Shown here: positions 13,592-24,134 of the stretch, piece by piece
How positions within the stretch are numbered: position 1 is the stretch's first letter
How the letters are laid out: every line of letters starts with the position of its first letter
Assembly: GCF_002443255.2 (NCBI RefSeq)
Contig: NW_019211457.1
Span: 16,478,374-16,542,373 of the forward strand
Source: Varroa destructor
Lineage: Eukaryota; Arthropoda; Arachnida; Mesostigmata; Varroidae
Direction of reading: 5' to 3'
DNA length: 64,000 nt
Program-made: the position numbers and the translations under genes
Notes under the pieces: model-generated
Seen by the model: the letters and a program-made list of their open reading frames with translations, nothing else
Told to the model about the DNA's origin: nothing
Database searches by the model: none

Positions 13592-13966
13592 TCTCTACAT
13601 ACTTACTATTACTGTGCGCTGTTTTGTGGTATTAAGCAAGATGCCTTGTTTCCGCCTGATCTTACGAACTATGTGTGTGCGCATGTGCCTGCGCTGGTGC
13701 CTACAGTAGCCACAGTACCCGTAGCTTGTTGTCCCGACGCAAATGGTTCGGGGCCACATGGCGAGCACGCTATTCCGTGTTTTTCTTCTATTGGCAAGCG
13801 CGAAAAAGAACTCACTCCAATATCAGCAGCAGTGGGCGCCAACAGTAGACGCAGTGCAGGCTTGCTCGGCGCGTCGGAATGTCCAGGCTCGATGAACCTT
13901 GTAGGAAATGCTGGACACTGGTTACTGCCCGAGTGGGGCGGGGCCCGTCAACGAACCCGTAATTAG
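13592..13966 (+). CDS. Candidate coding stretch of 125 codons, hypothetical
   Basis: A stop-free frame runs from the TGA at 13589-13591 to the TAG at 13964-13966. It has no early ATG, so it would have to be part of a spliced exon. The inferred protein is mixed in composition (for example FPPDLTNYVCAHVPALVPTV) with several Cys, Gly and Ala and no low-complexity run. The segment is more GC-rich than its flanks. I see no strong splice sites at the ends, and the hairpin at 13983-14015 follows directly. I do not recognise a domain. A chance open frame in a GC-rich patch is a real alternative. Confidence 0.18.
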   Translation, partial: SLHTYYYCALFCGIKQDALFPPDLTNYVCAHVPALVPTVATVPVACCPDANGSGPHGEHAIPCFSSIGKREKELTPISAAVGANSRRSAGLLGASECPGSMNLVGNAGHWLLPEWGGARQRTRN

Positions 13967-13982
13967 GCTAACGGGTTGCTTT

Positions 13983-14015
13983 TGCCAGCAAAAGCAGCTA
14001 CTGCTTTTGCTGGCA
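13983..14015. other. Perfect 15-bp inverted repeat with 3-nt loop
   Basis: The left arm TGCCAGCAAAAGCAG (13983-13997) is the exact reverse complement of CTGCTTTTGCTGGCA (14001-14015), separated only by CTA. The left arm region is itself partly palindromic (GCTTTTGC next to CAGCAAAAGC). On either strand it would form a tight hairpin. I see no poly-T or other pattern that assigns it a class. Confidence 0.9.
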
Positions 14016-14669
14016 CAATTTGCGGCAGCAGAAGAAATGGCAGCAGCTGTCGACTCAACATTGCGCTGCCGTTACCCGGATGAACTTCGGCAGGCGTGAC
14101 TCAAGTCATGTGGATTCCCTGTTCTAGTTCTTTTTTCTGATACCTAGAGTCTCCTTAGATGCGGCAGCCTCGAAGCCACCTCAGCGTTGAAGAGAGGACA
14201 TCTTGCTTTGTTGACGAAACACTCGCGCACCCGCTGGGCCGAGCTTACTGCCGCCGTTTCTCCTGCTATTTCTCAGTGCTGCTTTGCCACTGGTACCACT
14301 TTCCGAACTATTCGTCGAAGCAAAGGAGCGACTACGAACTGATCTAAGAATGCTCGTTATTGGGGAAAAGGGAACAATTTGGGATCGGTTTTGAGGTAAA
14401 TACTAAGCCATACCTTCGGATCGGACAGGCTCGTTAAGGCCAGTTGAATAGGCTTGATGTAACCAAGCGTGTATCAACTGTACGCACCCTTTTCCTGTAC
14501 CCTAGCATTGCCTGTTACAGAAAGTTTTCACGAGTAAAGAACGAGCAACAGCAGATAGTAGCACTTCCTCAGCGGCGCTGCCACATCTCGGTTTTGACTT
14601 TGTTGTTCTGATGCGAAGGCAGGAAGAAGTAAAAAATTGCTCACTGGGCATTTCAGGTTCTTGGGCGTT

Positions 14670-14697
14670 GGGTTAGGCGGTAGGTTAGGTTAGGTTT
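14670..14697 (+). repeat. Short interstitial TTAGG-type repeat
   Basis: The sequence holds GGTTAGG, a diverged unit, then GGTTAGGTTAGGTTTG. TTAGG is the ancestral arthropod telomere unit. Only three or four units are present, so this is a short internal occurrence and not a chromosome end. Confidence 0.6.
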
Positions 14698-17548
14698 GCC
14701 GAGCGGAATTGGGTCGACCGTTGTTGTTAGCAAAGAAAGACCGCGACACCCCGTGTCACTCTTTCAAGTAGGAGTGTATCCCTGACTCAGACGAGGACTA
14801 CTCTGCGTCTTTGACTAGCCCTTCAAAGCGTTTGCCTTCGAATCAGTGGTAGCAATCGCGGCTGAGGCCGTGGCGGCGCTTGCTTACACGCGGGAAATGG
14901 GAAATAGTGATGGTGTCGGTGCTAGTCGACGTGGATAGGCAGGTCGGTGGCAGGGCAAGTGTTTCCGAGCAGTTTATGGCGTCAACTTGATCGATGACTT
15001 TTGGGGCACGGCGGGAAGGTTGGATTGTGCGAGGGGCTACTTGCTTACCAGCTACCAGGCCAGTGGTTTGTTGCCAGTGGAAACAATAGAAAGTGACCCG
15101 TAACGGTGTAACGCCCGTGTCGGGGTGTATCCACGTGCAGCATGCCGTAGTACACAGAGAGACGGCCCAGGGCAAAGGAAATAAAATGGGGACAAAAAAT
15201 ATTTGAGACAAATCGTTAGTTGTCGAAGTAAACAATGGCCAAAAAAAATTATTGAAGAAAAAATATTGCGTGAAAAAATTAAAAAAAAAAATACTTTTGA
15301 TTTAAATAAAGGTTATAATGCAAATATATTATAATTAGATGAATTTTAATAAATATGAACAATAGAAGTGGCTACGATAGATTCTAAGGAAAAAATAGGT
15401 ACTTACGATCCAGATAGCCTCTTGCACAAATTAAATGCGTCATGAAATTAAAAAAAAAAAAACAGCATATGTTATTTTTTGTTTTCTTTCTCAGCACCTC
15501 ATTAATACAGAGATACGTTCTATATTTACTGTGCCTGCTATACCTTGTTCTCAGTCAACAACTATCGAGCTCACTTTTAGCTAAAAACATGCTATGCTAG
15601 AATTTGGGTTGTAACGTAGATGATTCAATTTCCTATTTGTATGTGGGCCACACCCGTTGTCGAAATGCGTTTTCGTTTTCTCCCAAATATGTTTTGTTAT
15701 TCCAAAAATTGCTGATATTTTTGATGCCATCTTAGATCACTCAGTCTCGACCCTAACTACTAGCACAACGACATAGTGCGTTCGCTTGCTTGTTTGCGGC
15801 CATTAGCCATTCCGTCGTCGCCTTATGATAAGATGAGCATGACACAGAAGATATGTGGACTGCCGTTGGTCTCTGGCAGAATCACTCCAGCTACAGCCAC
15901 AGGTAACGGAGTAGAAACATGTTCTAATCGTAAAACGCGCATATCCACCCCTTAGCAGTCTTTTCTCTTGAGCCATCTTCATCGCTCTTCGCAATCATCC
16001 TCGTTTGGATATCTACTCTGACTATATAGTCATAACCGGCGGCTATTTCAGCTTCCGCGAATCTGTAGGGGTGTGTATGTGTCTGTTCGTTTGTCTGTAC
16101 ACTGCCAAATCGCTGCCAGTAGCGTACTTCTCCAAGGGCCGCCCTTTCTTGGCAAGCCAAGCCAATCCGCAATCCCTGCTTTGACCAACCCCCTCCATCA
16201 CTCTCACCGAACATGGTTCGCAGCGTATGCTGTTTTCCTGCTGCGAAACGGCATGATTCGTTTTCTGCTATGTTATACGAGGCAACGGCCAGCCTGCTGC
16301 TGCCCCTGAAGTCCACTCCATTCGGTGAAGCAAAGCAAAGAAGTAGGAAAAAAGCAGTCAGAGAGACTTCAGCAGGAGTGCCGACATCGGCCACGCAATC
16401 CGTAGCCGTCTCAGAGTAGCCACCCTGGTCGGTTCGGTTGAGAGGGCGGGGACGAATAATGCTAAAACTCCGTTACCATCGCCTTTCCACGGAACCTTTT
16501 GCCTTCAAGAGACAGACAGCGAGAGTATCTTTGATTCGCCAACCCGTGCCCAAGGACCAGACCTGGATGTTCTGCTTAACTCTCGTTATCCGCTGGCATC
16601 TCGCCTGTACAATGCCTGGAAATGACCTACAAACCCTTGATGACTGCGAGACGAATGTAACATGTTGCGCCTAAATGTGCCCACGAGTAAAAGTTGTTCA
16701 AGTACAGTGAGAGCAGAACAATAGGAGGGCGTGCTAAAACTAGACATGGAAGATCCCATAAGAACTGGACGGAGGACACCACTTCGTCTCTTGCGCTTGC
16801 TATGTTTTTATACGGTTTGTTATTTCTGTATTAATACATGTATCTTTGAAGGAACATGAACCGATTTAATACACAAAGCAAAACTAGAGGTATATAAAGC
16901 TGTAGGCCTTCAGCAGGCTATCAGGAAATAGCTATCCTCCGTAAACAAACATTTTAACTGGGAAGCCTTTTTCAAAATATTTTTTTTCTTTTATGTTTTC
17001 AAGCTTGACCCTATACATAAATGCTTCTTATGTTACAATACATTACTATGCTTACAATGTTTTTATTCGTTTGAAGCTTCTCACTTCTTATGCGGCAACA
17101 GATAGGCTGATCAGGCTCCTGCGTTCACGTGCGTACAGCATACCGTTTACCCTATAATGACGGCTACAATCGACGGTTTCATTTATTCCTCCCAGGATTC
17201 GATTTCCTGCAAAGATCCCTTGTGTTTGCAACGGTCGACGATTTTTTTTGGTAGAACTCACTTAGTCCTCCGCACTTCATGTGATCCGAGGCTAGTTTTC
17301 ATGGGAGAGTATATGAGGGCCGTTAGCCAAGTTAAGGGAATTCTGCCCGACATCTACGCTCCGACTGAAAATAAGCAGCAGAAGTACGACAACTGAGATG
17401 TGGACCGTCTATTAATGCAAAACTCATATCCGCCGCAGAACGAGACGCCCTCTCAACGGCAATTGGAAGGCAGGGGGCGAAAAAGCTCTGCAAGAGGACC
17501 TAGATCTGTTTGCCTTTGCAGTATACCCCCACATCAAGGTACATACGC

Positions 17549-17576
17549 GTATATATATATGTATATATATATATAG
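17549..17576. repeat. TA-rich microsatellite
   Basis: Alternating TA broken once by GTATA. It is nearly self-complementary. Confidence 0.85.
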
Positions 17577-17852
17577 ACGTAGCAACCAGTCAGGAATGCG
17601 ACAATGCGAAGCAGGTAACTACATATAGCCGCGCTAAGATGCGAATACGTTAGCAGACGGTAACCAATCTATGGACACGTTTATCACTGAGTTCGTGTAT
17701 CGAATCGACACGTCCTTTAGCATGCGCACCTCACTGAGATGTTCATTGATGTGGCCAACGTTAAACACAATCGTCGTATGACAATTTTATCATCGTAACA
17801 GAATGGAGTCGGTAGAGAATGTGTTGTCGTCTGCGTATGCCACCATTTGCAG

Positions 17853-18013
17853 GTAACAGGAAAAAGCACCCGTTTCCTTGGGCTGTTCCTTTCAACTTCG
17901 TTTGGCGTGATTGGTTTGGTGTAGCATCTACAACACACCTGGTCGTCCCGCAGTACCACGCGCCCATTCTGCGTGTCGTCTCGGAAAGTGAGGCTCACAG
18001 AATACCGCGAAAG
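17853..18013 (+). CDS. Candidate coding exon, hypothetical
   Basis: The frame is open between a CCATTTGCAG acceptor (ending 17852) and a donor CGAAAG followed by GTAGGA at 18014. The peptide includes FNFVWRDWFGVASTTHLVV and later SESEAHRIPRK. The mixed composition is plausible for protein, but I recognise no family. The minus strand is also open across this stretch, which lowers confidence. Confidence 0.15.
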
Positions 18014-19390
18014 GTAGGACGAGGTCCGGCATTCTTCGGTTTACAAGAACGCTTTACTTTGTTAGTAAGCGTGGACTTGCAGTTCCGCCAATTTATCCGC
18101 TTCGGGATCTTAATGAAAACCAGAATCAAACAGACCCATTTCTGCTAGTCTGATCTTGGCTTTCTTTTGAAATTGACGAAGAACAAGTGAAGACAAAGCA
18201 ATTCCGTACCAGTGTGAATCTTAATCGTGACCTGCCGTTGTCCTAGTCCGACGCCGTCAGCGTTAGGGATCGTTTTCAACACAAATGATATCAGCCACCC
18301 TACAAGCAACTCCAACGTCAACGATGCCCAGAAACGCTTTTTGTGCGAACTATTCCCTACTTTGTCCTGTAGGTCGCTTGTCGTGTTTCTCTTGGGCCAC
18401 CTGCACCGGCGACTTCGGCACACCGACCGGTGACTCGGAGGCCTATAGTAGGTCATATGGTCACTGCACTCACGCAAGCACTTATACCAACTTGATCACA
18501 CACACAATCGCCATAGGAAAATTACCCAAAACTCCCAGAACCCAACGAGCTAAACAACGAAGGTGAAGCCTAGCCGGCAGTTACCGAGACATTCCTGCTT
18601 CCATAAACGTGTGATGCCTACGAGGTCCTACAGACGGCTGTGCTTATGCCTCGACCAGCGGCGTTGTATGTAACAGGCAGGGATATCCCGTAAGGGTCTA
18701 TAAGTCCTCGATCTCGTAGTCTCGGCAGAATATCTCGTGTCGTCTATGTAAATAGCCAAAGTCTACACAATTAAAAGATAAGAGGCACCAGAAGTCTATC
18801 CCACCCCGGCCAGCCACTGCTGGCACTGCGGAAGGCCGTCCTCTGACGATGCCAGTGCTCCAATGGTAGTGGCCACATGGCCGTGGCATTAGGTCCGGAT
18901 CTATTCGATGGTAAACAGTAGTTATACCATACAAGCGAACCTAGTGCAGCTAGTAGCAACCTAGCCACAGCTGCCTAGCGTCACAAACGGGAGTGAATAA
19001 TTGGTTTGTCATGCGCGAAAGGAAAAATGGGAAATAACGAACACGGAGGCGACAGGGAAATCTGGGGATAGGGTATTGCGATTATGGAGATAGCAATAGT
19101 ACACGAGAGCTTTAGGCGTTAAGCTAACGGCAGGTTAGTTGGTATTTGGCTGCTCTTGGCGTCTAGGGTAAACGCTTTTTGTCGAGTCGACGGACGACGA
19201 TAACAAAAAAGAAGGTTCACAAAGTGGTCTGTCTTAGCGAGACCCTCGCCAGAGTGAAGTATTGATGGCGATGATGGGAGCATCTATTGCACGCTCACAG
19301 GCAACCCAACAGAGCATTGGCGAGGCCGTTTATGCTTCAGATGCTGCTCTGTTAGGTGACGATGAAAGGGTTTCGCTGTAAAAAAGAAAA
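18014..19390. other. No recognised gene
   Basis: Short overlapping frames on both strands without splice support or recognisable domains. Confidence 0.35.
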
Positions 19391-19612
19391 TTAAGGGAAT
19401 TTTCTATCCGGGATATGACAGCTATCAGTGCTGGGGCCCAAGCGAGACCCGGTCGCAGCCAGTAGGGTGTACGACTGAACGGACGGGTCGTCCATCGTAG
19501 TCATCGCCGTTGTGCCACTAGACGAACGGGTGGTGGAACTTAGATCGTCGGCAGCGAATAACACCGACGAATGTCGACCCTGGATAGACTTAGGGTAACT
19601 TCCGAGTTCCAT
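19391..19612 (-). CDS. Candidate small ORF or exon, Ser/Thr-rich protein
   Basis: Reading from the ATG at 19610-19612 on the minus strand, 73 codons run to the TAA at 19391-19393; the frame is open a few codons further upstream. The protein starts MELGSYPKSIQGRHSSV, continues with ADDLSSTTRSSSGTT and ends DRKFP. Ser/Thr-rich, Asp-containing composition suggests a disordered cytoplasmic segment. Codon choice is varied and coding-like, there is no low-complexity DNA behind it, and other frames have stops. It could be a small gene or the final exon of a longer one. I recognise no domain. A plus-strand coding candidate begins about 115 bases away. Confidence 0.3.
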   Translation of the reverse strand: MELGSYPKSIQGRHSSVLFAADDLSSTTRSSSGTTAMTTMDDPSVQSYTLLAATGSRLGPSTDSCHIPDRKFP

Positions 19613-19728
19613 CGCCGTTTCCAATCGTGTTGATTCTCATCATGCCGTTCGTTCCGTTAGCTTTGTTTCGGTCGTTGACTGACTTATTAGGTCCGTTGTT
19701 TACTTGCTTACTTACTAAAGGAATTCAG

Positions 19729-19899
19729 GAGGAGCCTAAGGATCGGAGAGGCAAGATATGCGCGCTGGCATTCGCATGTGCCAGCAGACAACAGGTAATT
19801 CCATCGGATGTCATCGAAGCCAACGACAGAGATGAGGCCGAATTCTCGGAGCACAGTCGCTCGCAGGGAATGAGGCAAAAGGGTATTGTGCTGGTCCAA
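19729..19899 (+). CDS. Candidate internal exon of 171 nt, hypothetical
   Basis: Bounded by an acceptor GAATTCAG (ending 19728), with a TACTAA-like branch point about 15 bases upstream, and by a donor CCAA followed by GTGAGT at 19900. It is in phase 0 at both ends and encodes 57 residues with no stop. The peptide starts EEPKDRRGKICALAF, includes VIEANDRDEAEFSE and ends MRQKGIVLVQ. It is charged and plausible for a soluble protein, but I recognise no family. The frame remains open upstream to about 19627 and downstream to 19935, so exon limits are inferred. Confidence 0.28.
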
Positions 19900-20544
19900 G
19901 TGAGTCCAAGGAGCTATACGGGAGCGCAGTTTTGAAATTGTTTATTCCCTCTTGGTTGATTTAGGGGGCCGTTCAGCGAGCAACATCAGTTGTCCACTAG
20001 TTTTAACCAAGTTAGCGTCAGTCTACTTAGATGCACTAGCGTATGCGTGTTAGCCCAGTTCTAACAATAACAAATTTTCGATGTAGAAACTTTGCTACAT
20101 AATTGTACACTCGTACAAGCGGGGCTATGGCGGACAAGAGAAAGCTACGAGAAAAGCTCGAGACGAGCAACAAAAATGAAACAGAAGCGAAAAAAATGTG
20201 TCGTCGTTTCGAAATTATCTGTATTTAGACTTATTGTGTGAATGCGTGTACTGGCGGTAGCTTCGAACGTGGCGCTGACTTCGCAGATAAGTAGCGACAG
20301 ATACGCCAATATTTATAATACATGCATTTCGACAACTAAGGAATACACCTGAAAAGAAAAACAGCATAGATTATAACTAAACTCGTAAATTTGGAATAAA
20401 TGGTAGACGAACATTCAGAGGACGCATCTTCTGAAGCGAGTAAAGTTATATTTCACATATGGAAAAGATATTCATATACAGAGCTTCTATTGATAAATCT
20501 AATCGTAGCGTATTTAATTTGTTAGTAGCTAAATATATATAGTT

Positions 20545-20665
20545 TTTGTGCAAAGCGCTTAGGGGGGCATATCTTATCGTTAGAAAGACGACAGCCTTTC
20601 CTATGGGATCCACCAGCCCATGCCTAAAGCTTGCTTATTACCTTGCCAGCTCCAACTTTGTCTTG
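20545..20665 (+). repeat. Local duplication, copy 1
   Basis: This segment (TTTGTGCAAAGCGCTTA to GTCTTGCCTTCACC) recurs at 21212-21340 in the same orientation with scattered substitutions and a small indel. Shared blocks include GACGACAGCCTTTCCTATGG and AAAGCTTGCTTATTA. All frames are broken, so it does not look protein-coding. Confidence 0.85.
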
Positions 20666-20765
20666 CCTTCACCTGTTATTTAAATTGGTTAATGTTTCGT
20701 ATGTAGTCAAATATCCTTCACTCATCTTGAGCGTTTCAGTTTTTACGTCCGCTACTTCAACGTTT

Positions 20766-20890
20766 CAGAGGGCTGGCTCCCAGCCATCACGAATCGACGT
20801 CTCTGTGTATGCCCGGATTCAAACCTAGGCACTCACGTGTCCATAGGTCTATAGGCGAACAGGTTACTGCTGCACTATACTACAGGGGCA
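20766..20890 (-). mobile_element. tRNA-derived SINE, copy A
   Basis: Read on the minus strand it starts GCCCCTGTAGTATAGTG, then carries GGACACGTGAGTGCCTAGG and a pol III B-box-like GGTTTGAATCC (complement of 20815-20825). It shares this layout with copies at 24.0, 42.2, 54.0, 58.9 and 63.3 kb. It lies between the two copies of the 20.5/21.2 kb duplicated segment. Its 3' end is not clear. Confidence 0.75.
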
Positions 20891-21211
20891 CCCTTCTCTC
20901 ATCTTAACTCTAGCTAACGTATATAGTGCTGGTTTGCAAACAGTTTAAGCGGGATATCTGTCTTCGAAATAAACCGAATTACGAGAAAATTATAATGTAA
21001 TAATTACTAAAAAAAACGTGTTGCTTCTCATAAGCTCAGCACACTTCCGGTTATATATGACATTATGGAATGTCGGAGCAGACGTTCACCTGTGTACGAC
21101 GGCACAGTTCGAAGATACATGTGTATAGACACGCTATAATCTACAACAGCGGCGCTTGGTCGTTGTATATCAACTATGAAAGGCTCTTTGTTGTCACTCG
21201 AATTTCTCGTC

Positions 21212-21340
21212 TTTGTGCAAAGCACTTACGGGGACATATCTTGTCGTTGAAAAGACGACAGCCTTTCCTATGGGATCTGCCAGCCCCATGCCCAAAGCTT
21301 GCTTATTATCTTTGTCTTGCTTCGCTTGGCTTGTTCCCTC
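21212..21340 (+). repeat. Local duplication, copy 2
   Basis: Second copy of the segment at 20545-20665, starting 667 bases downstream and direct in orientation. Compared with copy 1 it has substitutions throughout and lacks roughly a dozen bases after GCTTATTA. The 175-codon open frame 21070-21597 runs through this copy, but the corresponding frame in copy 1 is broken, so I read the frame as chance. Confidence 0.85.
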
Positions 21341-21597
21341 ACTTCAACTGTTCCATTCCTGCCGTTACTTTAGATACCTTCTCCTTTAGCTCCGTCGTCG
21401 CGAAATATCTCGTGCTACCCGAACAAGATCCCAGGCAGGGGGCCATTCCGCGACAGCATGGAACTACCACCGACTGCATGGTTAGACTGAGGCGACAGAA
21501 GGCTAAGACAGCCGTAACGCTCGGGCAGAACTTGGCCGTCTTCGGCTCTGCAATTGCACTGCTGTTTGGCCAAACACTTGGACGGTTACAGAGTTAA

Positions 21598-23062
21598 GCA
21601 GGCCGACAAACGAGCCATCCAGCACATGCACCTTGTCTGCAGTCATCCGCCATCTTGCCAACGGTCCAAGATACGTACAGACCATTCATAAAGGCGGGCA
21701 GCTGACAGCTCACGAGCAGAAAAGCGAGACGAGTACCCTAAAGATCTGGGGGATCACTGGGGTACAGGCGTATGAGAAGCCAACAAAGCAAGAAACTACT
21801 CCGTCGGCTGGTCGCTTGACAAAGAGAGACTGGGAATGGAATGGAATGGAAAGAAGAGAACTGAGTGTCACGAACCGGCAGTGTACGAGGGGCGGGGGGC
21901 TGTAGGCCGGCGATATACGGTGCAACGCATAACTCATGCAGAGCCAACGGTTGCAGCCGACCCGACCCAACGAAACCCACTTGCATCTTAGCCGACTAAA
22001 CAGCCAACCCCGCCATCTAAACAGTGGTAGTTATTCCTTCAGGCAGCAGTAGTACAGCCAGAGACGGAAACAAACAGACGAAGCAATCCCCTGCAAGCAA
22101 GTCCTCGCAAAGCCCGCTCAATAGATGGTCTCCCAGTTACCCTATGGTTCGGGTTTTCTGCAGCCGCCAGCCTACCCTTGCTTATTCGGTCGTGCCTATG
22201 CGGTCGTGCTTCTTTCTTCTACTCTTTTCGCCATGTTTTTTCTCTCTGCCTTTCCCTTCCTTTGAAGCAAAAAAATCTAGCCAAGCGTGTAGGCCGAGCA
22301 CGTGGGTCGATCGGAGCGATGTCCGGTAGAAACAGCAACTGAATAACAGAAAAAGCATGTGTAGGTCTACGGGTTAAATATGTAGATTGTTTGATAAAGT
22401 TTTAGAGCAAGCCAAAGCTGACTTGGCAGTAGACGTGACGCCAGTATCAGCACACTTAACGTCTGTTTATGGTCTTTGGAAAACTGAGAGCTCGCTTTGG
22501 GGTATTCATCACCGCCTGAGCATCCATTGTTTTCTGAAATGCTAAGTTAGAGTTATACCGGCATTAACGTTAACCTATAGCGAGCTCGTTTCAAAAGCAG
22601 TAAGTCGTGCAGTGCAAACTTTGACACTTGCTTGATGAATCATGGTTTTCTCTTGGCCATTTAAAAATGGCGCTATTTTCGCGCACGTGTCTCGAGAGCG
22701 AGACTCCTCATTTAGCCAGTCTACACACGCTAGAGTGGGGCAGTAGGTGATCCTGATATTTTTATTTATTTGCAAAAGGATTACAGTAGTGCGTACTTTG
22801 GTGCAGCTACGGTATCTGTACGAGACTGTAAGGTTGTGTGATCGCATATAGTTGGTATGTATTGCTGTTTAGTCCTGTAGTTGTGACTGGAGAAGCAAAT
22901 TTGGTTCAGTCAGTTGCCGCCTCGTTTTTTTACTCTTCTTTTTGCCCACCTTCACTACGAAACCTTCAGATTTCTTCCTCTGCACCGAAAGCGAGAGCAA
23001 GGGTGATCTGGCGTGTGTTGCCGGCCGTAGCGGTGCAGCTGGCCCTGCGTGATTCCTGAACG
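21598..23062. other. No recognised gene
   Basis: Moderately GC-rich to about 22.3 kb, then mixed. Frames at 21633-21905 and 22024-22329 are open but overlap frames on the other strand and carry no recognisable motif. Confidence 0.35.
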
Positions 23063-23131
23063 TATGGTTCCCGTACACATTAGCCACCCATGAAGCAGGG
23101 TATACCACAAGGGTGCATTGGGCGCCCTCGC
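23063..23131 (+). mobile_element. Possible decayed non-LTR reverse-transcriptase fragment
   Basis: One plus-strand frame reads YGSRTH, a stop, PPMKQ, then GIPQGCIGRP. Non-LTR reverse transcriptases carry an N-G-x-x-S segment ten residues before a G-V/I-P-Q-G motif, and the spacing here is the same. The frame has in-frame stops on both sides and the downstream P-L-x-F part is not preserved. It would be a dead remnant, and it could be a chance match. Confidence 0.3.
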
Positions 23132-24019
23132 TCTTATTGCACTGCCCCGTCAAAATCATTGGACTACCTACTAGCCCTTAGTACTATCCCCGGCAATGAG
23201 GCAAGTCACAGCCAGGAGCGCTGTGAACCTGAGTTCTTGCGGTAGAACCATTAAGATTTTCTGTGGCTACTATGGCCGTTGTTGCTACCATAGCCATGAG
23301 AACCACTGGAAGAGCTCGACGTCAGCTTAGGATGGGTGCGCATTCACGAGTGCTGTGTCCTGTACACACAGTACATAGGACAATGATATTAATCGTAACG
23401 ACAACGAGAGAGTCTACGAAGCTCGCTGACCAATTAGCCACAAGGAAAAAATAGCTTGACATCGGCGATACATGGGGGGCTCCAGTGATGTGACGAAAAG
23501 CCACCACTAGATCTACGGCGATATTTGCATGGCTGAGATCATACATTAGATAATTGTAGAGGTGCAAACATATGAGTGTGCGTATGTGCATAAGCCGCCA
23601 AAACGAACAAAGTATAAATGAAGTAGGTGACTGATAAAACTATCTTTCACAGCGTTCACTCTTACGTTATTATTAGTGTCATCTTGCTATCAATATTGTA
23701 TTGTACGGTTTAATAAGGTGATTGCCAATAGACTGCATAATTTAACTTTGCTATTCAGTCAACTTTCTTTGCCACCGGGTACAGTTCAGCTAGGTGTAAG
23801 TTAAAACGGCTATTGCAGTCGAGTACGTAAAACAGAGTCCGAGTTTTGGTGATTTTAAAAACCATTGTCATTCAATATGCGGTTTAGCCGCCAGCCAGGA
23901 GGTCACCTTTATTTATTCAATAAAGTGAACTAAATTATTAAAATAACCGCAATACTGTTTGTTTAAGTTAATGCAAATATAATCATTGACTAACACCGGT
24001 GATTGAGCGTTCTAATTAG

Positions 24020-24134
24020 GCCCTGTAGTGATACAGTGGTAGCCTATTTCCCTGCTAAACTTAAGGACACGTGATTGCCTAGGTTGGAATCCGGCCGTCG
24101 AGACACACTATGTTTGGACAGTAGCAAACAGAAG
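24020..24134 (+). mobile_element. tRNA-derived SINE, copy B
   Basis: Starts GCCCTGTAGTGATACAGTGG (A-box-like), then CCTGCTAAACTTAAGGACAC and a B-box-like GGTTGGAATCC at 24082-24092, followed by a non-tRNA body beginning near TGTTTGG. This is the best-preserved head of the family in the window. Confidence 0.8.

Larger units (their letters stand above)
13967..17852. other. No recognised gene
   Basis: Apart from the hairpin at 13983-14015 and the TTAGG units at about 14670, I see nothing I can assign. A minus-strand frame at 15924-16394 is open for 156 codons but starts with GTG. Its hydrophobic N-terminus resembles a signal peptide and a donor-like GTGAGA follows in the reading direction, but the support is too weak for a gene call. 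15236-15480 is AT-rich with several A runs. Confidence 0.35.

Noticed and set aside
15924..16394. 156-codon minus-strand frame with a signal-peptide-like start
   Set aside because: It begins at GTG, with no ATG at the proposed start, and no domain is recognisable.
21070..21597. 175-codon plus-strand frame
   Set aside because: It runs through a duplicated segment whose other copy is full of stops in the same frame, so it is probably not coding.
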